From contig NGBS01000623.1 in assembly GCA_002245135.1 (NCBI GenBank), positions 1 to 52,841 on the forward strand: DNA of 52,841 bases, given 5' to 3'. The stretch comes from Proteromonas lacertae (Eukaryota > Sar > Bigyra > Opalinata > Proteromonadidae). Both the position numbers and the translations under genes were made by a program. Position 1 is the first letter of the stretch, and each line of letters starts with the position of its first letter. Below the pieces are notes generated by a model. It ran no database searches and was not told where the DNA came from. It worked only from the letters and a program-made list of their open reading frames with translations. Positions 45,024 through 52,841 of this stretch are shown here, piece by piece.

Positions 45024-46595
45024 CTAAGCACTTTTAAAGTATGGTAGTGCTTCTTTATATTCTTTCTACTTAATATTACAATGGTGAATAATACTAAAAT
45101 ATAATAACAATAAGCTAACCAATTATTATTACATGCTTTTTCTTCATTTGTTGATGAATATTCTAAGGCAATTTTAAAGTAAGGAATTGTTTCTCTATAT
45201 TCTTTCTATTTATTATTACAATGATTAACATACTGAATAGTAATAACATTTGCCTATCATTCTATTATTATATTCTTTATCTTCATTTCTTGATGAATAT
45301 TCTAATGCAATTTTATAATATATAATTGCTTCCATATAACGATGCTAATGAATAATTATTATATATATACTATATTGTAATAACAGTCTCCTATACCACA
45401 ATTATTTATTTCTTTTTCTTCATTTAATGTAGAAAATAATAACGATTTTTTACAATATTGAATTGATTTTTGATATTCATTCTACACTATATATCAATCT
45501 ATAAATACTAATTCAAAATAACAACATCCTAGCCGATTATAACAATATTTTTTATGATCATTTGTTAAAGCATATTCTAATCTATTTTCGTAATATGGAA
45601 TTGCTTCTCTGTATTCTTTCTATTTATTTCATAATATATAACAATATACATTTTCATAATAATAATCTCCTATTATCTTATTCATTTGACAGTTTTCTTT
45701 TTGTGAATTGTTTTCTCTCATTTCTACCATCATTTCATTCGCTTTTTCTTTTTCTTTATTCTTCAATAATTCAATAATAACATTAACTCTAATTCTGAAT
45801 ATTAATTCTTCTATTGTCATTCGATTATCTTTATTCACTGCTAATAATCTACATAATATATTATTGTATCTATAGTTTAGTTTATCATTATTTTCATATT
45901 TAAATTCTGTTATGGATTTTATTAAATCATAAGTTGAATTGGTTTTAAATGGAATTTCTTTTCTTAATAATCTATAATAGATTATTCCTATATTCCATAT
46001 ATCACTTGCAACATTCATTTCTTCATCTTTCAATATTTCTGGACTTAAATATATTATCTCATCCATATCTCTTTTTATATCATTTAATCTGTCTTTCAAT
46101 AACAAATATTTTAAATTATCAACTATTATTATATCTCCTTCTTCATTCAACAACATATTATTCAGTTTGATATTGTTATATATCATACCATTTTCTTCCA
46201 GTGTCTTTATCGCTTTTATCAATTTTAACATTATCTCATTGATTTCTATCTCTTTTAACTCTTTCTTAAACATTAACTCTTCTAAGTTACTCTCATATTT
46301 CTTCATTATCAATATCACATATTTTTCGGTAATTATGTATTTATCATATATCAATACATTGCTCACTCTCAAATTACTCGATTTCTCTAGTGATTCAACA
46401 AAACGATCCAGACACCTCAAATTCATTTTATCTCTGTTATATATCTTCACACATTTTATATCATTACTATTCTTTTCTTTAACTTCCAACAAAACACTTA
46501 AATCACTCTTCTTTATCACTCTTATCAACTATTTCATATTAAACAGCAGTAAAATATACAGAATATTCATCACTTATACTTTCAAATTCTTCCAT
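45024..46595 (-). CDS. Pseudokinase-Sel1/TPR protein
   Basis: Seven exons give 466 residues as the sequence stands. Start ATG at 46595 (MEEFESISDEYS). The kinase-like fold covers residues about 13-250: CVKIYNRDK keeps the VAIK Lys, but the HRD loop reads MIYNNIKLNNMLL (catalytic Asp replaced by Asn) and DFG reads DNL. APE becomes SPE, and ASDIWNIGIIYYRLL is well preserved. It should be inactive or very weak. The segment after the fold, ending GDYYYEN, matches the N-terminus of the Sel1/TPR gene at 28.2-30.2 kb. Four exons of exactly 111 nt with phase-0 introns of 26-30 nt follow (45509-45619, 45371-45481, 45234-45344, 45095-45205). The last exon stops after YFKSA at 45024. One additional base in the short A run at 45026 would carry the frame on to EEINKLLKDLNIMN, like the paralogue's end, with a stop at 44980. 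Confidence 0.8.
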
Positions 46596-46623
46596 TCTTG
46601 AGAAATTTTAATCTCAAAATCTA

Positions 46624-46630
46624 TCAAGCC
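46624..46630 (-). promoter_or_regulatory. GGCTTGA upstream element, pseudokinase-TPR
   Basis: In the gene's orientation TTTGGCTTGATAGA lies 29 nt before the ATG. On the + strand the next 35 nt match the block upstream of the paralogous Sel1/TPR gene. Confidence 0.6.
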
Positions 46631-46665
46631 AAATATTTTTTAATGTTTTTTTATGTAAATACTTC

Positions 46666-47161
46666 ATATTTACATAAACTGTGAAAATTACTATTAAAAA
46701 TTATGATCAATTAAGATAATCCAGTACAAAAAACATAACATAATAAATATTAAACTGATAAAGCTCTCAAATTTGAGTTTTCTTTAATTTCATTACTAAC
46801 ATTATTTCGACCATTCTTTAAAATATCTATACTCTTATTATTATCAAATATCTTTTCTATTTTCATTTTCTTCATTGTCATCATTATAACTATTACAATC
46901 ATTATAGATTAAATTGTATATTCCTTATTTTGTTCTTTTAAAAACTGAAATGACATATGTTTATATATATAATTATTTTTTTAATTGCTGTAAGAATGGG
47001 GCAAATCAATCAATTTTACAAATATATAGCTTTACTGTTATTAGAGGTATAAAAACATATTAAATAACTTTATTAAATAATAAATAATAAAATATATAAA
47101 ACAACAACTAGAGCCAGCGAAGGAATAGCAAAATAGTGAATCTTATTCACTTCTCTTTTTT
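46666..47161. other. Intergenic, nothing recognised
   Basis: About 500 bp of AT-rich spacer between the start of the pseudokinase gene and the end of the secreted repeat protein. It contains short palindromic A/T stretches (ATGTAAATACTTCATATTTACAT, near 46650-46674 overlapping its left edge), no open frame of note and no RNA gene. Confidence 0.4.
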
Positions 47162-49528
47162 TTATGTACAATCCTTCAATATCGAAAATATAGTTGAGTT
47201 ATTAATTCTATCTCTTCTACCAATTTTATATGCCACATCTATTCTTACAGTTCCATTTCCTTTACATTTAATTTTAATGTCAATTTTTTTGTTTTATCAC
47301 TCAATTTCTTAACATGCAATATTGATCCACTTACTTTAACTTCACAAATACTTTCATTGTTTGATATTGCATAAGGTTTATCGATCACTTCATATTCTAA
47401 TAATTTATTTGCTTAAAATAAATTAAGCAATTACTAATACGGTTTATCTATTTTAAAAAAAGATATAACAAAATGATATGTTTTTTCATCACATGGATAT
47501 GGATTGGCTGAATACCAATCTTCCTGTACATAACCATTGTATACTACATAATCTTCATAGTAATCGTAATAACATGTATACTTATGTAAATCTTGAAGAT
47601 TAGGAGTTAAAAAAGAAATATAAAATATATATTATAAAAATGATATAAAATGATTCGTTTTAACAGCATATAAAAATATATCTTTTTTACAAATTTTAAT
47701 CAAACTAAATGTGATTGGAGTGTTTTCTACTAATATCTCTATTATTACTTCAAATTCACCATCTACACTGCATTTATAATCTATTATCAATTCTCCTCTT
47801 CTATTTTCTTTGCTTAAAGTTATTTTTTTTTCACCTTTATAATTAACTAAACTTATTTTAGCTTTAAGACTATCATAATATACTCCAGTTATAATTCTTG
47901 GATGTGATATTACCAAATCTTCATCTCCTTCATTTTCCATATAATAATGAGATTTAATTTCATCCCAATTTACTTTCACTGAATTATTTCCATGTGTATA
48001 ATCAGGTAATACAATTCCATTCTTTACTACATAACTATCAGATTTTGAATCCCCACAATCATATGAAGTTATAGTAATTGGATATTTTTTAGATAATTTA
48101 CATTCTTTGTTATATCCAAAAGAAAACTTGGGTAATGAATCAACTGTTTTAGCTTCTGTAGATAATACATCAAACGATACTCTTACTCTTTTTATTCCAT
48201 TTTCATTACATTTGTGATGAATTATTAACTTTTTATTGTCTTTTCCAATACTCATTATTTTGGATGATTCTTCTATTATTCTTACATCCATATCATCGCC
48301 TCTTATTACTGGATATGCAATATTTGTTTTTCCATAACGACTCTATTGATATAATATTTAAATATATTTAATACTCGAATATGCAAAATTAAATAAATTT
48401 GGCTACTTTCTAATGTTATATTTTTTTCATCATTCTTTGAATATGGAAATTTAACTACTCCATCAGTTATTACCTTATTATATGAAACAAAATTACTTTC
48501 ATCCATTACAACATCAAAACCATGAATTGGACCTACTCTATAATCTTTAATGAATGAAAATTCAATTCCATAATAATAACTACATCTAACAGTTACTTTA
48601 TATCTTTTTGGTTCACCTGAAAATACAATTCTAATTTCATTTATATTATCATCTCGATTATTATATACTTTCTCTATTTTTATTTCATCATAGTTAAAAT
48701 CCTTTAATTCACAACACATGTTATATGATACTTTACCACTTAATAATATGCTTGTTATTGAACCAACATTATCTATATATAAATCTTCATTAGAAGGATC
48801 AAAAATTGGATTAATTAAACCTTCATGTGAAATTGTATTATTAATAGCTTCATTATGCTATTATCACTATATAACATAATAACAATACTATATATATATT
48901 CTCATCTCTCATACCTACAAAAGTACAACTCTTATTTACAAATAAATCAAATACAAAATTATATTTATCTTCTAATATCAATGACATTAGGATTTTAACT
49001 GTTACTGTTTTAGTATTTTTACATCCAAAGTTAATTGAAAAAATACCTTTGTATTTATTATCTTTTACATTAGATATCTTATTTCTTGCAAATGGAATAA
49101 CTGTAACATTCATTGCTTTAGGATATTCTTCTGCTTTTATATTAACTGTAAAACATAATGAAGGATATATATAAATCTTTAAAAAATCAAATCAAAATGA
49201 TATATTGGCTTAGTTTTACTGATCATCTCATAATAACAATCAAAATAAGATAATGTATCATAAATTTCATTCTTTGGAGGATAACTAAAATCATTTCTAG
49301 AAGAAAATAATAGAACTGTATATACTCTACTAAAATACCTTCTGCAACTATTTTATCACTCTTATAACCATCACTGCAATACATGTCCATTTCAGTTGAA
49401 AGCTATGTATTTATATAAAAATTATATACTAACTTTTGCCTATCTAGTCGAGATGATTTTGTTAATACACTACCACAACTTTCAGTTAATAATATTATCA
49501 CAATCACTCTAAATATGGATTTTATCAT
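47162..49528 (-). CDS. Secreted or surface protein with repeated beta-rich (Ig-like) modules
   Basis: The start at 49528 gives a signal peptide (MIKSIFRVIVIILLTESCGS). At least seven exons follow, with introns including 31- and 32-nt ones near 48850-48890 and 48310-48342. The frame is continuous from about 49440 to 47632 after splicing. The protein has repeats of the type KGIFSINFGCKNTKTVTV, NEIRIVFSGEPKRYKVTV, KKLIIHHKCNENGIKRVRV, GELIIDYKCSVDGEFEVI and, near 47270, KIDIKIKCKGNGTVRIDV. Each is followed by a Cys-containing strand and a G/N-I-V-P segment. Such tandem beta modules suggest an adhesive or coat protein. No membrane anchor is seen. Splicing between 47631 and 47400 is unclear, and the last exon needs one more base in the T7 run at 47284-47290 to reach the TAA at 47162. 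Similar YD(C)YYE and DCGD motifs recur. No family is recognised. Confidence 0.55.
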
Positions 49529-49717
49529 TTTTGAAATTGTTGAAATAATGTTTAAACATTTTCATTTTTTCATATTTTGAGAGTTTCAATGGGAAATATG
49601 TGATTTGTATGTATGATTATTGTAATATTTTGCTTAATTTACACTTTCAACCAGGAAAAGACATGATTGATGATTGAAGTCATCAATATAATTCATTCAC
49701 CACTTAATTGATTCTAT

Positions 49718-49952
49718 TTATTCAATAACAGTATAAAATTCTATAATTTCTTCCTTGCTACTAACAGCAACCAAACGGTGTTCGTGACCAAATATATTCC
49801 CATTTCCACCTGTATTCTACTATGTAATATTAAATATCATTAATATGAATATTAACAACAAACAATAATACCCTAGTTAGGTCAAAACCATAAATTTTAA
49901 TATTTTGGGGAATTAATTCAACGAAAAAAGTTTCAAAAAATATTATAGTTTT
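49718..49952 (-). pseudogene. Orphan C-terminal gene fragment
   Basis: In one frame, after removing a likely intron ending TAGTAG near 49817, the peptide reads ETFFVELIPQNIKIYGFDL, then TRNTGGNGNIFGHEHRL and VAVSSKEEIIEFYTVIE before TAA at 49718. The composition is clearly protein-like, but there is no ATG and a stop lies just upstream (near 49953). It looks like the last piece of a lost gene, or a terminal exon whose upstream parts I cannot find. The family is unknown. Confidence 0.35.
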
Positions 49953-50306
49953 TCATTTATATCCTTTCAGTTTCTTATTCATTCTCTTCAAATTATTAAT
50001 ATTATATCTAGTATACAATAAAATAAAAATTTCCTTATAACGATGAAGAAGAAAGATGTACAAGTTAATAAATAAAATGATAAACTTCAACATATTATTT
50101 ATACACAGAGTACATGCAAAATAGTGATTTATTCTTTTAAATTTTCACAATTTAATTTTGTTTTAAAAAATATATTCGTTTCGATTCATCATAATTATCA
50201 AATTTATTGAATATTTCAATAACAGGTTATTTTGAACAACTGTTGAATCATTAGTTCTATCATATTTATATAAAATAAGCAAAGAAACAAAATAATTGAA
50301 GTTTCA
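49953..50306. other. Intergenic spacer
   Basis: 354 bp, AT-rich, stops in all frames, no repeat or RNA gene seen. It lies upstream of the + strand Cys-rich gene and so should contain its promoter. No GGCTTGA copy is present. Confidence 0.4.
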
Positions 50307-51485
50307 ATGAATTTTGAAATGCATAAACTGCTTCAAGATGATTATCAAGGTGGATTGTTGAAGATCCAACCAAATATCAACAATTCATTAGAGATTAAAG
50401 CTGTGAATCTTCGTTTATAGCAATTCAACAAATAAGAAGGAAGAACCTCCAAATGAATATGACAGAGTGGATAATCCAATGCATATTTCACCTCATCATC
50501 CGTTCAAATATTATAGTGAAGCTGATTTCCTGGATAGTCCTTTTTATAACAGTAGAGAGGGGTGTATGAAAGTAGATCATAGAATAGCAGAAGATATAAT
50601 TAATGTGACAAAAAGTATACCAATGCATCCAAAGAAAATAATCATATCAAATCAGAAACGAATGACAGTAATAAAGATGATTTTTTAGAAGAACTTGACG
50701 ATTTAAACGCAGTAGATGATATTTCATATTATCTACAACAATCACGCACTGTTGAAACAATAGAGCAAGAAGAAGAAGTAATTATTTTCAATGCTACAGA
50801 ACAAATAGTAAAAAAAATGGAAGAAGAAAGTGGTAATATTAAAGATATTCCATACTTAGGTAATGCAATTGCAAGTTACAACTTATGTATATCATCATCA
50901 ACAACAAGTAATAATAACGCATTAATCATACAAAAAGAAACAAAAGTAAAACGAAAGCAAGTAAATGAATATGAATATGAATATAATGATGAAGAACAAC
51001 AACCTATAAAGAAGAAGAAGAAGAAGAAAATAAGCAGAAATAAAACCTGTAAAAGTATCAATAGTAAATATCCAAAAGGTATAAAATTAAATACAAAACA
51101 ACCAGTTTCTGAAGAAGATAAAGTAAAATATCAGTCATTAATAAATAATCCAAAGAATATGAGAGAATGTTTTTATTGTAAGAACATAATAAGCAAATTA
51201 GAAGTATTAATTGTGGATAATAGATATATATGTTGTAAGAGTTGTGGAATAAAGAAAAAATTTGATTTGACAAGGTTAAAAGTTGATATAGCTGAAGAAG
51301 AGGATTTTGATAATGAAGATGTAATACTATATCAGTGTGAAAGACAACATCATGCAAGACCAATTGAATATTTTATAAAGTATAATGAAAGTGGAGATGA
51401 ATATCGATATATGAGCAACTGTAAATGGTGTAGATTATATAAAAGTCAAGAATATGCAAGAAAGAAAGAAAGTGATAGAAAATGA
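50307..51485 (+). CDS. Low-complexity Cys-rich (zinc-ribbon-like) protein, frame disrupted
   Basis: Three open stretches follow one another on the same strand: from ATG 50307 (MNFEMHKLLQDDYQGGLLKI), from about 50430 (NEYDRVDNPMHISPHHPFKY), and from about 50630 to TGA at about 51483. The second join could be a 20-nt GT-AG intron (50614-50633), which keeps phase; the first has no good intron. The C-terminal part has a Lys/Arg-rich nuclear-type segment (IKKKKKKKISRNK) and CxxC pairs: CFYCKN, CCKSCG, then CERQHHARPIEYF and CKWCRLYK. Cys and His spacing suggests one or two zinc sites. The final block, with C, His, Pro-I-E-Y-F, then CxxC, recalls small zinc domains in DNA-binding or HNH-like proteins. 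No family is claimed. Confidence 0.5.
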
Positions 51486-51717
51486 ATAAAATAAAGCTAT
51501 TAATTATTAACGCATTTTTTTATTTTATGAATTATTTGTTGTTGAATTAGTTATTTATCTAACAATTATCTACTATTTTAAGAGCATAGTGGAGTAAAAT
51601 AGAGTATAATAATTTACATACAAAATGAAACGAATATATATACAATTTTTTAGTCTCAACTGATTCGATTTTATTGGATAATTAATATTTCATTTTTTAA
51701 TTGACAATAGAAGGTTA

Positions 51718-52841
51718 ATGATACTTTCTAGCCATGGAAATGTAGAGGATGCATTACAACATGCTGATAATGTAGATAACAATAATCAAATAGTAGTTTA
51801 TGATTACTTTAACAAATCAACAAACTCTATAAAGACAGTTGCTGATGCATTAATCAATATATTTGACGATATGAACAAATCTGGGGTAGATCCAGGCGAC
51901 GAAAAGAAAGAGGACATAATCAGCAGTACAACCTTTAATGATAATTTATCAGATAATATAAACGGAGAATGGTATGATAAAAGTAGTGAAAATCACATAT
52001 TACCCGTTCTATATAAAGAAAACATTGATGGTAAACTTGTGCTTTATGAGAATAAAGATAGTGAAAGATCTACTAGTAAAATGCAAATAATGATTATTTT
52101 CACATATTTGGAGGAAATGACCCAGATAAAGACATTTGGCCAATTACCTGCAGAAGATAGTGAATACCTCCACCAATACAGATATCTGCACAAGTTTGTG
52201 TAGAATTAATAGAAAAGAGTGCTTTTAACACTCCACAAGAATGTTCATTAGTAAATGCAACAATAAACACTAAAGATCCTCCATTACATTTAGATAAAGC
52301 AATTGCAAGTATATATGCAAGGACAAATGCTATTATAACTAATAGTACTTGTCCAAATTCACCAAATATAAAAGAAAGTAACGCTATAAGTGAAATACAA
52401 AGCAAACTTGAAGTAATAATGAATATAAGCAATATACAACAACAACATCAACATAATTCAGCTTATGCAAATGCAACAAAGCAATAGATTTATTTTCTAC
52501 ATTTGCAAGTAGAGTGTAGTAAATAAATCAAATTATATAGTAGATAATACCACAGAACCTCCTCTACCAATATCAAATAAAAGAAGTATATGTGAAAGTT
52601 ATGTTGAATGTAAGGAAGATGAAATAATTATCTATAAAGGTGTTAAAAGAAAAACACATAAAACAAAGCAAGAAAGATAATGATGATGATCATGATGATA
52701 TTTGTAACTGCACTGATAAATATGATAAGAAACGTGGAAATGCTGATAGTAGATATAAAAGGGAAGATAGAAGAAGAATAGTTAATATTGAAGATCTTAA
52801 AAAACCATTAATAAAAGAAACAAATATTCAGAATGAGTTTA
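51718..52841 (+). pseudogene. Frame-disrupted low-complexity gene running off the right edge
   Basis: An open frame of 161 codons starts at ATG 51718 (MILSSHGNVEDALQHADNV). Coding-like sequence then continues in another frame from about 52160 to the TAG near 52484 (CVELIEKSAFNTPQECSLV, DKAIASIYARTNAIITN), and again from about 52530 to the window end (VDNTTEPPLPISNKRSIC, DDICNCTDKYDKKRGN, EDLKKPLIKETNIQNEF). At least three interruptions occur. Some may be introns I could not place. The DKAIASIY segment followed by polar runs resembles GNAIASYN in the neighbouring gene, and both have Lys-rich stretches before Cys residues, so they may be diverged copies. It is cut by the window edge. Confidence 0.4.

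Noticed and set aside
52100-52432. - strand open frame of 110 codons with membrane-like composition
   Set aside because: It lies opposite the better-supported + strand coding frame (DKAIASIYARTNAIITN). Its hydrophobicity comes from reading Asn/Asp/Lys codons backwards.
1-52841. Virus-like or transposable element
   Set aside because: No reverse transcriptase, integrase, transposase, capsid or terminal repeats are recognisable. The repeats present are gene-internal.
1-52841. Ciliate-type alternative genetic code suggested by tiny introns and a four-domain PKG
   Set aside because: TAA, TAG and TGA all end well-aligned genes at the expected places (for example SmD3, DCX-Ras, PKG, the gene ending at 25490), and no in-frame TAA/TAG is needed inside conserved domains.

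Overview
The window is nuclear DNA from an AT-rich unicellular eukaryote (protist). The evidence is spliceosomal genes with very short GT-AG introns, mostly 25 to 48 nt and nearly all opening with GTAT and closing with TAG. The gene families are also eukaryotic: Sm protein, eIF1, SNARE, P4-ATPase, PX protein, protein kinase G, HECT and RING ligases, mitochondrial carrier. TAA, TAG and TGA all act as stops, so the code looks standard. A protein kinase G with four cyclic-nucleotide domains is typical of alveolates and some other protists, but I cannot place the organism more closely. No tRNA, rRNA, CRISPR array, prokaryotic operon or virus-like element is visible. Exons were joined by hand from GT-AG sites and reading phase.

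Layout. 1-8 kb: a gene tail, an LRR protein, a decaying RING-Cys-relay type E3 (MYCBP2-like C-terminus fused to an IBR-like zinc region) and a BTB-BACK-Ig-like-SPRY protein. 8-19.4 kb: one giant HECT ubiquitin ligase (3652 residues, 7 exons). 19.4-24.4 kb: a Ras-type GTPase with an N-terminal doublecortin-like domain, divergent from the HECT gene, then SmD3, a kinesin-like protein with a destroyed P-loop, and eIF1. 24.5-28 kb: two adjacent type II membrane proteins related to the two halves of STELLO/DUF288 glycosyltransferase-like proteins, then an SLC25A38-like mitochondrial carrier. 28.2-37 kb: a Sel1/TPR protein built from 37-codon exons, a PX sorting nexin and a P4-ATPase flippase. 37.4-44.8 kb: a second BTB-Ig-SPRY protein, a small putative myristoylated protein, a SYP7-type Qc-SNARE and protein kinase G. 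45-49.5 kb: a pseudokinase-TPR protein related to the 28-30 kb gene, and a secreted repeat protein. 49.7-52.8 kb: a gene fragment and two low-complexity Cys-rich genes with disrupted frames.

Themes. Several genes concern membrane traffic and lipid asymmetry (SYP7 SNARE, PX protein, P4-ATPase, Golgi-type membrane proteins). Others concern ubiquitin (HECT, RCR relic, BTB proteins as possible cullin adaptors) and signalling (PKG, Ras). There is no operon logic, but several gene pairs are divergent with only about 90-110 bp between starts. Three proteins keep a fold but lose catalytic residues (kinesin, kinase, two PKG nucleotide sites).

The most interesting observations are the doublecortin-Ras fusion, the exact 111-nt exon array whose introns are copied along with the exons, a conserved GGCTTGA element upstream of six unrelated genes, and the pseudo-kinesin. 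At least four otherwise intact genes carry a single-base frame break in an A/T homopolymer, which may be assembly error rather than decay.
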